From assembly GCF_001654835.1 (NCBI RefSeq), contig NZ_LXEP01000011.1, positions 152,688 to 216,687 of the forward strand: 64,000 nucleotides of DNA, written 5' to 3'. A program made the position numbers and the translations under genes. Source of the stretch: Buttiauxella gaviniae ATCC 51604 (GTDB lineage Bacteria; Pseudomonadota; Gammaproteobacteria; Enterobacterales; Enterobacteriaceae). A model generated the notes under the pieces. The model worked only from the letters and a program-made list of their open reading frames with translations, made no database searches and was not told the DNA's origin. Every line of letters begins with the position of its first letter. Position 1 is the stretch's first letter. This document shows positions 25,960 to 34,650 of the stretch, piece by piece.

Positions 25960-27087
25960 ATGGCTGAAGTTATTTTCAACAAATTGCAAAAAGTTTACTC
26001 CAACGGCTTCCAGGCGGTTCATGGTATCGACCTGAAGATTGAAGACGGTGAGTTTATGGTTATCGTCGGCCCATCTGGCTGCGCGAAATCAACCACCCTG
26101 CGTATGCTGGCAGGTTTGGAAACGATCAGTGGCGGTGAAGTCAGAATCGGCGACCGCGTGGTGAACAACCTGGCCCCTAAATCTCGCGGTATCGCGATGG
26201 TGTTCCAGAACTATGCACTGTATCCACACATGACCGTGCGTGAAAACCTGGCCTTTGGCCTGAAACTCAGCAAGCTGCCAAAACAGCAAATCGAGTCCCA
26301 GGTGAATGAAGCGGCCAAAATTCTTGAGCTCGATGAGCTGATGGACCGCCTACCGCGCCAGTTATCAGGCGGCCAGGCACAGCGTGTGGCCGTTGGCCGT
26401 GCGATTGTGAAAAAGCCTGACGTGTTCTTGTTCGACGAACCGTTATCTAACCTTGATGCCAAGCTGCGTGCGTCGATGCGTATTCGTATCTCCGACCTGC
26501 ATAAGCAACTCAAGAAAAGCGGCAAGCCTGCGACTACCGTTTACGTGACCCACGATCAGACAGAAGCGATGACCATGGGCGACCGTATCTGCGTGATGAA
26601 ACTGGGTCACATCATGCAGGTGGATACGCCAGATAACCTCTATCACTTCCCGAAAAATATGTTCGTGGCGGGCTTTATCGGTGCCCCAGAAATGAACATT
26701 CGCCCGAGCAAGCTGATTGAAAAAGACGGCAGCCTGCAAATTAGCGTGGGGAATGACACTTTGGCGCTGAACGAGCGCCAGCAGAAGCGTTGTGCTGAAT
26801 ACAAAAATCAGGACATCTTCTTCGGCATCCGTCCTGAGTTTATTTCACTCTCTGATGAACCGTTTGCCGAAAGCCATTCCAGCGGCGAGATGGTGCGTGT
26901 AGAGAATATGGGCCATGAATTCTTCATCTACCTGAAAGTAGCTGATTTCGAAATGACCTGCCGCATCCCTTCCGATGAAGCTAAGCCAATGATTGAGAAA
27001 GGCCTTCACCGTAAGGTGTATTTCAAGTTTGACATGGAAAAATGTCATATTTTCGACGCAAAAACAGAACAAAACATCTCTCTCTGA
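25960..27087 (+). CDS. togA: TogA, oligogalacturonide ABC transporter ATPase
   Basis: MalK/UgpC-type ATPase of 375 residues. Walker A is GPSGCAKST (about residues 36-44), with alanine where GCGKST is commoner. Q-loop FQNYALYPH, signature LSGGQAQRVAVGRA and Walker B VFLFDEPLSNLD follow. The C-terminal OB-fold regulatory domain (about 240-375) includes FFGIRPEFISL. It starts 13 bp after togN and powers uptake. Confidence 0.93.
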   Translation: MAEVIFNKLQKVYSNGFQAVHGIDLKIEDGEFMVIVGPSGCAKSTTLRMLAGLETISGGEVRIGDRVVNNLAPKSRGIAMVFQNYALYPHMTVRENLAFGLKLSKLPKQQIESQVNEAAKILELDELMDRLPRQLSGGQAQRVAVGRAIVKKPDVFLFDEPLSNLDAKLRASMRIRISDLHKQLKKSGKPATTVYVTHDQTEAMTMGDRICVMKLGHIMQVDTPDNLYHFPKNMFVAGFIGAPEMNIRPSKLIEKDGSLQISVGNDTLALNERQQKRCAEYKNQDIFFGIRPEFISLSDEPFAESHSSGEMVRVENMGHEFFIYLKVADFEMTCRIPSDEAKPMIEKGLHRKVYFKFDMEKCHIFDAKTEQNISL

Positions 27088-27102
27088 CAGGAGTCTATGA
27101 TA

Positions 27103-28392
27103 ATGAAAAAAGTGCTATTAAGTACCCTGATTGCCTCTACCTTAGGAATGGCTGCCGGCTCGGCGTTCGCGGCAGATGATGTTGAGTTACGTATGTCCTG
27201 GTGGGGCGGCAACGGGCGCCATCAGGTTACGTTGAAAGCAGTTGAAGAGTTCCAGAAAGAACATCCAAACATTAAGGTGAAGTCTGAATACACCGGTTGG
27301 GACGGTCACCTTTCCCGTCTGACTACGCAGATTGCGGGCGGTACCGAGCCTGACGTGATGCAGACTAACTGGAACTGGCTGCCAATTTTCTCCAAAACCG
27401 GCACGGGCTTCTACGATTTGAACACCGTGAAAGGTGAGCTGGATCTGACTCAGTTTGACCCGAAAGAGCTGCAAACCACCACCGTTGACGGCAAGCTGAA
27501 CGGCATTCCAATCTCCGTGACTGCTCGTGTGTTCTATTTCAACGATGAGACCTGGAAAAAAGCGGGCGTTGAATACCCGAAAACCTGGGATGAGTTGATG
27601 GCGGCGGGTAAAACCTTTGAATCCAAACTGGGCAAGCAATATTTCCCAGTGGTGTTAGAGCACCAGGATACGCTGTCTCTGCTGCGCTCTTATATGGTGC
27701 AGAAATACAATATTCCTGAAATCGATACCGCGAAAAAGCAATTCGGCTACTCCAAAGAGCAGTGGGTTGAGTTCTTTGGTATGTACAAAAAGCTTATCGA
27801 CAGCCACGTAATGCCTGACACCAAATACTATGCGTCATTTGGTAAGAGCAATATGTACGAGATGAAACCGTGGATTGAGGGAGAATGGGCCGGTACTTAT
27901 ATGTGGAACTCCACCATTAAAAAGTATTCCGATAACCTGAAGCCGCCAGCGAAACTCGAGCTGGGTTCTTACCCGATGCTGCCAGGTGCAACAGATGCCG
28001 GTATGTTCTTTAAACCAGCGCAGATGTTCTCTATCAGCAAAACGACCAAGCACCCGAAAGAAGCAGCCATGCTGATTAACTTCTTGCTGAACGAAAAAGC
28101 GGGCGTGGAAGCGTTGGGTCTGGAGCGCGGCGTACCGTTGAGCAAAGCGGCTGTAACCCAACTGACTGCTGATGGCGTGATCAAAGATAATGATCCAGCG
28201 GTTGCCGGATTGAAACTGGCGCAATCTCTGCCAAACAAACTGCCAACATCGCCATACTTCGATGACCCGCAGATTGTTTCCCTGTTCGGTACTTCTTTGC
28301 AGTACATCGACTATGGCCAGAAAACCGTAGAAGAAACTGCTGCTGAGTTTGAACGTCAGGGTAACCGTATTCTGAAACGCGCAATGCGTTAA
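27103..28392 (+). CDS. togB: TogB, periplasmic oligogalacturonide-binding protein
   Basis: Extracellular solute-binding protein (family 1) of about 429 residues. The ATG at 27103 (MKKVLLSTLIASTLGMAAGS) gives a standard signal peptide cleaved after AFA; it is better spaced from the AGGAG Shine-Dalgarno than the ATG at 27097. The mature protein starts ADDVELRMSWWGG and has the family stretch GGTEPDVMQTNWNWLPIFS. It is last of togMNAB and followed by a terminator. Confidence 0.93.
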   Translation: MKKVLLSTLIASTLGMAAGSAFAADDVELRMSWWGGNGRHQVTLKAVEEFQKEHPNIKVKSEYTGWDGHLSRLTTQIAGGTEPDVMQTNWNWLPIFSKTGTGFYDLNTVKGELDLTQFDPKELQTTTVDGKLNGIPISVTARVFYFNDETWKKAGVEYPKTWDELMAAGKTFESKLGKQYFPVVLEHQDTLSLLRSYMVQKYNIPEIDTAKKQFGYSKEQWVEFFGMYKKLIDSHVMPDTKYYASFGKSNMYEMKPWIEGEWAGTYMWNSTIKKYSDNLKPPAKLELGSYPMLPGATDAGMFFKPAQMFSISKTTKHPKEAAMLINFLLNEKAGVEALGLERGVPLSKAAVTQLTADGVIKDNDPAVAGLKLAQSLPNKLPTSPYFDDPQIVSLFGTSLQYIDYGQKTVEETAAEFERQGNRILKRAMR

Positions 28393-28418
28393 TTAATCAG
28401 CCTGATATTTGCAGATAG

Positions 28419-28453
28419 ATACCCTGCCCCGCTTGCGAGGCGGGGTATTTTTT
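28419..28453 (+). terminator. Terminator or attenuator between togB and ogl
   Basis: Strong GC hairpin (TACCCTGCCCCGC / GCGGGGTA) followed by TTTTTTT, 22 bp before the ogl start. It may allow partial read-through, lowering lyase expression relative to the transporter. Confidence 0.85.
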
Positions 28454-28475
28454 TAAAAAAAGAAGGAAATTCGTT

Positions 28476-29606
28476 ATGGCTAAAGGTAAGAAAATCCAAC
28501 TTTCCTTCCGCGCCCGACGCGACAAGGAAACCGGAGCTGAAGTATTACGACTCACCCCACCGCACATTATTTGCCACCGTAATTATTTCTACCAAAAATG
28601 TTTTAGCGACGATGGGCAGCGGCTAATTTTCGGCGGCGCGTTCGAAGGGCACTGGAATTACTATTCACTCGATTTAGAAAAGCAAATGGCAACACAACTC
28701 ACCGAAGGTGAAGGCGACAATACTTTCGGCGGCTTTTTATCGGCTGATGATCGGTCGCTGTGGTATGTGAAAAACGCTCGCGAATTACGCCGCGTTGATC
28801 TGCATTCACTCGAAGAATACGTAGTTTATGAAGTCGATGATGAATGGGTGGCTTATGGCACCTGGGTTGCGAATTCCGATTGTAGCCAACTGGTGGGGAT
28901 TGAAATCAAAAAGAGTGACTGGTCACCGCTCACCGACTGGCAAAAATTCCGTGATTTCTACTTCACAAACCCGGAGTGCCGCCTGATTCGCATCGATTTA
29001 CACAGCGGTGAGCAGCAGGTCATCTTGCAAGAAAAACGCTGGCTGGGTCACCCAATTTACCGCCCGTTTGACGATGAAACCGTGGCGTTTTGCCACGAAG
29101 GCCCGCGTGATGCCATTGATGCTCGCATGTGGCTGATTAACCAGAATGGTAGCAATCTGCGTAAAGTTCGCCAGCATGACGAAGGTGAAAGTTTTACACA
29201 TGAGTTCTGGGTGCCGGACGGCTCCGCACTTTACTACGTCGCCCATAAAGAAGGTGATGCGCACCGCTATTTATGGAGCGCCGATCCACAAACGCTTGAG
29301 AATCGCCAACTCCGAACCATTCCGCCTTGCTCGCATTTGATGAGCAACCACGACGGCTCGCTGGTTGTCGGTGATGGCGCACCGCACAAAACGGGAAATA
29401 TCGATCTCAACGATCCGTTCATTTGGGTATTCGATCTTAACAAAGGCACGCAGAAAGCCGTTTGCCGCCACAATACATCCTGGAAAGTGCTGGATGGTGA
29501 CCGCCAGGTGACGCATCCGCATCCTTCATTTAGCCCGGATAACCAATGGGTGCTTTACACGTCTGACGAAGAAGGGATGCCTGCGTTGTATTTAGCAAGG
29601 GTGTAG
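28476..29606 (+). CDS. ogl: Ogl, oligogalacturonate lyase (PL22), copy 1
   Basis: Cytoplasmic lyase that splits digalacturonate and short oligogalacturonides to unsaturated monomers, feeding KdgF/KduI-KduD. The 376-residue beta-propeller protein starts MAKGKKIQLSFRARRDKETG. It has the Mn-site and active-site regions GYGTWVANSDC-like (AYGTWVANSDCSQLVGIEIK), WLGHPIYRPFDDETVAFCHE, THEFWVPDGS and QVTHPHPSFSPD. It follows togMNAB on the same strand. Identity with copy 2 is clearly partial, so it is an old duplicate rather than a recent one. Confidence 0.92.
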   Translation: MAKGKKIQLSFRARRDKETGAEVLRLTPPHIICHRNYFYQKCFSDDGQRLIFGGAFEGHWNYYSLDLEKQMATQLTEGEGDNTFGGFLSADDRSLWYVKNARELRRVDLHSLEEYVVYEVDDEWVAYGTWVANSDCSQLVGIEIKKSDWSPLTDWQKFRDFYFTNPECRLIRIDLHSGEQQVILQEKRWLGHPIYRPFDDETVAFCHEGPRDAIDARMWLINQNGSNLRKVRQHDEGESFTHEFWVPDGSALYYVAHKEGDAHRYLWSADPQTLENRQLRTIPPCSHLMSNHDGSLVVGDGAPHKTGNIDLNDPFIWVFDLNKGTQKAVCRHNTSWKVLDGDRQVTHPHPSFSPDNQWVLYTSDEEGMPALYLARV

Positions 29607-29610
29607 ATAT

Positions 29611-29640
29611 AAAAAAACCTCCTGATTTCAGGAGGTTTCT
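29611..29640. terminator. Bidirectional terminator between ogl copy 1 and kduD
   Basis: AAAAAAACCTCC TGATTTCA GGAGGTTTCT: a hairpin with A-run on the left and T-rich right, between convergent genes. On the minus strand it gives a clear T-run for kduD. Confidence 0.8.
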
Positions 29641-29665
29641 ATTTAGTCTGGTTTGGTCAGGTGGA

Positions 29666-30427
29666 TTAACGTGCTAACCAGCCGCCATCAACTGCAACGG
29701 TGTAACCGTTGATGTAATCAGATGCAGGAGAGGCCAGGAACACGATTGGACCTTTCAGATCTTCTGGCAGGCCCCAACGACCCGCCGGGATACGCTCAAG
29801 AATCGCCGCACTACGCTCTTCGTCAGCACGCAGCTGTTGGGTGTTGTTGGTCGCCATGTAGCCCGGTGCGATAGCATTCACGTTGATACCGTGTTGTGCC
29901 CACTCGTTAGCCAGCAGACGAGTCACACCCATAACTGCGCTTTTAGAAGCAGTGTAAGACGGTACGCGGATGCCACCCTGGTAAGAAAGCATAGAAGCGA
30001 TGTTAATGATTTTGCCGCCTTTGCCTTGAGCAATGAACTGGCGAGCCACAGCCTGAGACATAAAGAACACGCTCTTGATGTTCAGGTTCATTACGTCGTC
30101 CCAGTCTTTTTCGCTGAAGTTGATTGCATCTTCACGACGAATCAGACCTGCGTTGTTAACCAGAATGTCGATTTGGCCGAACTCAGCAACCGCACGCTCC
30201 AGCAGAGATGGAATACCATCAATCTGGCGCAGGTCAGCGGTCAGGCTCAGGAAGCGGCGACCAAGAGCAGTTACGCGCTCGATGGTTTCAGCCGGTTCAA
30301 CGATGTTGATACCAACAATGTCACAACCTGCTTCAGCAAGACCGATAGCCATACCCTGGCCCAGACCTGTATCACAACCAGTAACAACAGCAACTTTACC
30401 TTGTAGGGAGAATGAATCCAGAATCAT
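29666..30427 (-). CDS. kduD: KduD, 2-dehydro-3-deoxy-D-gluconate 5-dehydrogenase
   Basis: Short-chain dehydrogenase of 253 residues converting 2,5-diketo-3-deoxygluconate to KDG. Features are the NAD-binding TGCDTGLGQGMAIGLAEAG (about residues 16-34), NNAG (about 90), catalytic Ser near IASMLS, and YTASK (about 157-161). The C-terminus GYTVAVDGGWLAR matches KduD. In E. coli kduI lies directly downstream; here the next gene on that side is ogl, convergent. It is divergent from ogl copy 2 with KdgR boxes between. Confidence 0.96.
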   Translation of the reverse strand: MILDSFSLQGKVAVVTGCDTGLGQGMAIGLAEAGCDIVGINIVEPAETIERVTALGRRFLSLTADLRQIDGIPSLLERAVAEFGQIDILVNNAGLIRREDAINFSEKDWDDVMNLNIKSVFFMSQAVARQFIAQGKGGKIINIASMLSYQGGIRVPSYTASKSAVMGVTRLLANEWAQHGINVNAIAPGYMATNNTQQLRADEERSAAILERIPAGRWGLPEDLKGPIVFLASPASDYINGYTVAVDGGWLAR

Positions 30428-30592
30428 GTAGGTTTCCTTTTTTTATACGGGCCTGCTGTAAGCGCAAGCATCTTGGGGAAAATTTTGTTCACGCAAATTG
30501 CGCAACTCATAAATCACTTACGGTAAAAACGCTGTTCCGTAATCTTTGATGGATTCATAGTAATCTGGTTGAAACTGCTTTTCAATTATAAA

Positions 30593-30607
30593 TGAAACGT
30601 TGTTTCA
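30593..30607. promoter_or_regulatory. KdgR box for kduD
   Basis: TGAAACGTTGTTTCA, flanked by AAA on the left and AAATT on the right, is a near-ideal KdgR site 166 bp upstream of the kduD start in the divergent promoter region. Confidence 0.85.
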
Positions 30608-30734
30608 AATTATGGGTAATACTTTTCAGATTTGATATTTCGATCACGTTCCCTCTGCATTTATCCCCTTAAATGCATTTCCTTACTGAAAGTATTGCCA
30701 GTGGTTTTGCAGTTTAGTGAATGTAATCACACAT

Positions 30735-30755
30735 ATTGAAACAATGTTTTGATAA
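30735..30755. promoter_or_regulatory. KdgR box for ogl copy 2
   Basis: ATTGAAACAATGTTTTGATAA contains a KdgR-like palindrome (TGAAACAATGTTTTGA) 118 bp upstream of the ogl copy 2 start. It is placed to control the ogl side of the divergent region. Confidence 0.75.
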
Positions 30756-30794
30756 ATTAACACCAAGATTTTGAACATAACTTTCACTGAATAC

Positions 30795-30846
30795 TCGTTA
30801 GCATTCGAGTTGCAGCCCCCCTGCAGCTTGAAGAATGACGGGTATA
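30795..30846. repeat. Possible internally deleted ERIC-like remnant
   Basis: TTCGAGTTGCAG followed closely by CTGCAGCTTGAAGAATGACGGG resembles the two ends of an ERIC (AACTCGAA and ACTTCAAG...ACGGGTA arms) without the central core. It lies in the 5' leader of ogl copy 2 and could form a hairpin. Evidence is limited to end similarity. Confidence 0.4.
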
Positions 30847-30872
30847 TGAATTGTCATTTTAAGGAGAGCATC

Positions 30873-32048
30873 ATGGCTAAAGGTATGCGGGTTAAGCTGG
30901 TTTATGAAGTGAGTCAGGACCCGGACACAGGCGTCGAAGTCACCCGTTTAACGCCACCAGAAGTAACGTGCCATCGCAATTACTTCTATCAAAAATGCTT
31001 CACTCAGGATGGCAGTAAGCTACTGTTTGCTGGCGAGTTTGACGGCAACTGGAATTACTATCTGTTGGATATCGCCGCCGCCGAAGCGGTGCAATTAACT
31101 GAAGGCACTGGCGACAACACCTTTGGTGGCTTCCTCTCCCCGGATGACAAATCTCTCTATTATGTGAAGAACGAACGCACGCTGCTGGAAGTTAACCTTG
31201 AAACGCTGGTTGAACGTGAAGTTTATCGTGTGCCTGCTGACTGGGTTGGTTACGGCACATGGGTTGCCAACAGCGATTGCACAAAACTTGTGGGTATCGA
31301 AATCTCCAAAGATGATTGGGTACCGTTAAACGACTGGAAGATCTTCCATGACTTTTTCCATAAAGGACCAAACTGCCGCTTGCTGCGTGTTGATCTGCAA
31401 ACCGGTGAAAGTGCCGTTATCCACCAGGAAAAAAACTGGCTCGGCCACCCAATCTACCGCCCGTTCGATGACAACACCGTTGCGTTCTGTCACGAAGGCC
31501 CACACGACCTGGTTGATGCACGTATGTGGATGGTCAACGAAGATGGTAGCAACGTGCGCAAAGTAAAAGAGCACGCCGAAGGCGAAAGCTGCACGCATGA
31601 ATTCTGGGTGCCGAACGGTTCGTCCTTAATGTACGTTTCCTACCTGAAAGGCCAGCAAGGCCGTACTATTTATAGCTACAATCCAGATAACGGCGAAAAT
31701 ACAGAAGTCATGCAGATGCCAGCATGTTCACACCTGATGAGTAACTTCGATGGTTCGCTGCTGGTGGGTGACGGTTCCGGTACTCCGGTCGACGTTAAAG
31801 ATACTAGTGGTTATACCATCGACAACGATCCGTATTTATATGCCTTCGATGTAGCGAAAAAAGCTTATTTCCGCGTAGCTCGCCACGATACTTCCTGGGC
31901 AACTTTTGCTAATAGCCGTCAGGTTACGCATCCGCATCCTTCATTTACTCCGGATGACAGTGCCATCTTATTCAGCTCAGATAAAGATGGTAAACCTGCA
32001 CTGTATATTGCCAAAATGCCTGCTAATCCAGAGTTAATTTCTGCCTGA
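30873..32048 (+). CDS. ogl: Ogl, oligogalacturonate lyase (PL22), copy 2
   Basis: Second PL22 lyase, 391 residues from the ATG at 30873 (MAKGMRVKLVYEVSQDPDTG), which has an AAGGAGA Shine-Dalgarno; an upstream frame from 30771 lacks one. The blocks HRNYFYQKCF, GYGTWVANSDCTKLVGIEIS, GHPIYRPFDDNTVAFCHEGP, CTHEFWVPNGSS and QVTHPHPSFTPD match copy 1 and known Ogl. Length fits Erwinia/Dickeya Ogl (388) better than copy 1 does, so this may be the canonical enzyme. It has its own KdgR box and terminator. Confidence 0.93.
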   Translation: MAKGMRVKLVYEVSQDPDTGVEVTRLTPPEVTCHRNYFYQKCFTQDGSKLLFAGEFDGNWNYYLLDIAAAEAVQLTEGTGDNTFGGFLSPDDKSLYYVKNERTLLEVNLETLVEREVYRVPADWVGYGTWVANSDCTKLVGIEISKDDWVPLNDWKIFHDFFHKGPNCRLLRVDLQTGESAVIHQEKNWLGHPIYRPFDDNTVAFCHEGPHDLVDARMWMVNEDGSNVRKVKEHAEGESCTHEFWVPNGSSLMYVSYLKGQQGRTIYSYNPDNGENTEVMQMPACSHLMSNFDGSLLVGDGSGTPVDVKDTSGYTIDNDPYLYAFDVAKKAYFRVARHDTSWATFANSRQVTHPHPSFTPDDSAILFSSDKDGKPALYIAKMPANPELISA

Positions 32049-32080
32049 TAAATAAACATAGTGTACCCTGTGTAGGCCTT

Positions 32081-32107
32081 GCCTTCTCTTTATGAGAGGG
32101 CTTTTTT
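32081..32107 (+). terminator. Intrinsic terminator of ogl copy 2
   Basis: GCCTTCTCTT / TATGAGAGGGC arms followed by TTTTTT, 33 bp after the ogl stop. Confidence 0.8.
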
Positions 32108-32172
32108 ATATCTATTTATTTAGGGTGTTGACTGTGTACTTAAAACTAATTTCTTTATGTCATATTCAAATA

Positions 32173-32201
32173 TAAAAAAGCCTCTGCTAATAGCAGAGGC
32201 T
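32173..32201 (-). terminator. Intrinsic terminator of kdgM
   Basis: On the minus strand GCCTCTGCTA / TAGCAGAGGC followed by TTTTTTAT, about 30 bp after the kdgM stop. Confidence 0.85.
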
Positions 32202-32228
32202 GGGAGAGGATATTAAAGGATTAAACTA

Positions 32229-32924
32229 TCAGAAGGAGTATGCAACACCGACACGTAAACGGGTCTGACGGTCATCGCGATCATTTACCCCTACGTTACC
32301 GACTTCACCATATGGAGCCCAGTTTTTATCCAATTTATAAGCCAACTTCACGTTGTATTCCTGAGAATAAGGCTTGTTATTATTACGAGCATTACCCTCT
32401 TCACTGCGTGCGTAAACATAGTTTAGCTCGGTACGCCAGTCACCCATCACGAAGCCTGCCCATGCGTCACCACGGTTGACTTTATCGTCATCTTTCTTAG
32501 CATTAGCCGGGTAGCGGGTGTAATCATAACGGTAACGAGCAGCAACATAGAAGCCATTGTCGAAGCTATATTGCACACGTAAGTTTGGCTTATAGATAGA
32601 ACGGCTATCGTTACTTTCAATATTAAAACCAGGTGTTACAGAGAAATTTTTATCGGCTTTCCATTGCCAGCTAATAGCTTCTTCATGGCCATTACCAACA
32701 AAGTCACTAAATGGCTGATCGGTATTATCACCACCTGATTTCCATTTCGCTTCTACAGAGAAACCGAAACCATTTGCAAAACGATGTGAAACTGAGACGC
32801 GATCGGCGTTGGTTGAGTCCGTTTTACCACCGTCAATGAATTCATGGCGTAAGTCGACGGTCACAGCTTGAGCTGCAAAAGAAGCACCAATCAACATTGC
32901 CAGACCCAGAGTTTTCTTCAACAT
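32229..32924 (-). CDS. kdgM: KdgM-family oligogalacturonate-specific porin
   Basis: Small monomeric outer-membrane channel for oligogalacturonides. The start chosen is the ATG complementary to 32922-32924 (MLKKTLGLAMLIGASFAAQA), with AGGGA at a proper distance; a further ATG at 32939 is too far upstream. The first 20 residues are a signal peptide cleaved after AQA, and the mature part starts VTVDLRHEFIDGGK. Alternating aromatic and polar strands such as YVAARYRYDYTRY and a terminal phenylalanine (RLRVGVAYSF) are typical of the family. A KdgR box lies 16 bp upstream of the start. Confidence 0.93.
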   Translation of the reverse strand: MLKKTLGLAMLIGASFAAQAVTVDLRHEFIDGGKTDSTNADRVSVSHRFANGFGFSVEAKWKSGGDNTDQPFSDFVGNGHEEAISWQWKADKNFSVTPGFNIESNDSRSIYKPNLRVQYSFDNGFYVAARYRYDYTRYPANAKKDDDKVNRGDAWAGFVMGDWRTELNYVYARSEEGNARNNNKPYSQEYNVKLAYKLDKNWAPYGEVGNVGVNDRDDRQTRLRVGVAYSF

Positions 32925-32939
32925 AAATAAATCCCTCAT

Positions 32940-32954
32940 TGAAATATCGTTTCA
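32940..32954. promoter_or_regulatory. KdgR box upstream of kdgM
   Basis: TGAAATATCGTTTCA is a KdgR-type palindrome ending 16 bp from the kdgM start codon, so a bound repressor would cover the leader or ribosome-binding region. Confidence 0.7.
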
Positions 32955-33370
32955 TTATTATGAAACTGAATTTTATTTTTAAATGAACATCATTTTAGTG
33001 ATCGAGATCGTAAATATTTATGTCAAAATTAACACATGGTAATCTTCGTGATGGCTATCAACAAAACAAACAATTCGTATCGAAATTAAGCGACACCCAT
33101 CACGCAAAAAATGCAAAGCACGCCAATCAAACATTATTTCAATAATGTTTTAATTTATTTACATAAAGTATTTTTGTGACTTAAATAAAACTAAAGAAAA
33201 CCCCTTTGATTAATTTTAATTCGAATAATAACGTAGGGGATTACAATAAAATTATTCACAGAGAATGAGAATTAAGGCAAATGAGCTGAAAGGTTCTTAA
33301 CAACGGGAAAAGAATCATCTGAGGATAATGACGTTAAATAAAACCTATAAAAATGAGATACCGATTAAAG
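32955..33370. other. A/T-rich gap between kdgM and yqeF
   Basis: No gene supported in about 400 bp. It contains the kdgM promoter region, with a further palindrome-like ATTATTTCAATAATG near 33131-33145, and otherwise featureless A/T-rich sequence up to the yqeF terminator. Confidence 0.5.
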
Positions 33371-33402
33371 AAAAAGGCACCTTCATAACGAAGGTGCCTT
33401 TC
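33371..33402 (-). terminator. Intrinsic terminator of yqeF
   Basis: On the minus strand GGCACCTTC / GAAGGTGCC arms are followed by TTTTTCTTT, about 30 bp after the yqeF stop. Confidence 0.85.
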
Positions 33403-33429
33403 CATTGATAAACAGGACTGCGTTGGGCA

Positions 33430-34614
33430 TTAATCTCTCTCGATGGCTAAAGCGACTCCCTGCCCGCCTCCAATACACAACGTCGCCAGGCCTTTTTTGG
33501 CATCACGCTTAATCATTTCATGCACTAGCGAAACCAGGATTCGACAACCAGAGGCACCAATTGGATGCCCCAACGCCAACGCGCCGCCGTTGACATTCAC
33601 TTTGCGCTCATCCCACTCAAGCATTTTTCCCACCGAAAGCGCCTGCGCCGCAAAGGCCTCATTCGCTTCAATCAGATCCAACTCATCAAGCGACCATCCT
33701 GCTCGCTCGAGACAACGCTGCGTAGCTGTCACAGGTGCAATGCCCATATACGCAGGATCAACACCAACGCTTGCAAATGCTCTGATACGAGCGAGCACTG
33801 GTAAATTCAGCTCTTCGGCTTTGCTGGCACTCATCATTAACACCGCCGCGGCACCATCATTAATAGAAGAGGCATTTCCCGCGGTTACGCTTCCCAAAAT
33901 ATCGAAGGTTGGGCGCAGTTGCGCCAGAGCTTCGGCACTGGCATCGGTACGCGGTTGCTCGTCAGTATCGACAACTACTGATTTCCCGGAGTTGAGTTCA
34001 ACAGTCACCGGCACAATTTCATCTTTAAAACGCCCGGCATCAATCGCTGCTCGCGCTTTATGCTGCGATGCCAGAGCGTAGGCATCCTGACTTTCACGGC
34101 TGATACCATATTCACGCGCAAGGTTTTCAGCCGTCACGCCCATATGGTAGTCGTTGAAGGCATCCCACAATCCATCGTGAACCAGGCTGTCGATAAGTTG
34201 GCTATTACCCAGGCCAGCACCGTTACGGCTATCGGCCAAAACGTGTGGTGCGCGACTCATATTCTCCTGGCCACCAGCAATCACCACATCAGCTTCACCG
34301 CACTGAATCGCCTGCGTCGCAAGATGAAGTGCTTTTAAGCCGGAGCCACAAACATCATTAATAGTGATAGCGGAAACAGACCAAGGCAAACCACTATTTA
34401 GTGCGGTTTGTCGCGCGGGGTTTTGCCCCGCGCCCGCAGTTAGAACCTGGCCCAGAATCACTTCATCAACTTCTTGTTCACTTACGCCGCTGCGTTCTAG
34501 TAGCGCTTTAACCACCGCACTCCCCAGTTCCGAAGCGCTACGTGGTGAAAGAGCCCCTTGAAAGCAGCCAATAGGCGTTCGTGCAGCCCCCACGATCACG
34601 ACATCTTTCATCAT
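33430..34614 (-). CDS. yqeF: YqeF, acetyl-CoA C-acetyltransferase (thiolase)
   Basis: Condenses two acetyl-CoA or cleaves acetoacetyl-CoA. The 394-residue thiolase shows the acyl-accepting Cys in NDVCGSGLKALHLA (about residue 89), the EANEAFAAQA motif, His in GHPIGASGCR (about 350) and the second catalytic Cys in CIGGGQG (about 380). Sequence is very close to E. coli YqeF and position next to the kdu genes matches. The ATG at 34611 may be the real start since GGAGA is better spaced for it; both give the same protein but one residue. Confidence 0.94.
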   Translation of the reverse strand: MMKDVVIVGAARTPIGCFQGALSPRSASELGSAVVKALLERSGVSEQEVDEVILGQVLTAGAGQNPARQTALNSGLPWSVSAITINDVCGSGLKALHLATQAIQCGEADVVIAGGQENMSRAPHVLADSRNGAGLGNSQLIDSLVHDGLWDAFNDYHMGVTAENLAREYGISRESQDAYALASQHKARAAIDAGRFKDEIVPVTVELNSGKSVVVDTDEQPRTDASAEALAQLRPTFDILGSVTAGNASSINDGAAAVLMMSASKAEELNLPVLARIRAFASVGVDPAYMGIAPVTATQRCLERAGWSLDELDLIEANEAFAAQALSVGKMLEWDERKVNVNGGALALGHPIGASGCRILVSLVHEMIKRDAKKGLATLCIGGGQGVALAIERD

Positions 34615-34650
34615 TATCTCCGCAACGTTGCGACTGCTTTTCTGGAAAGG

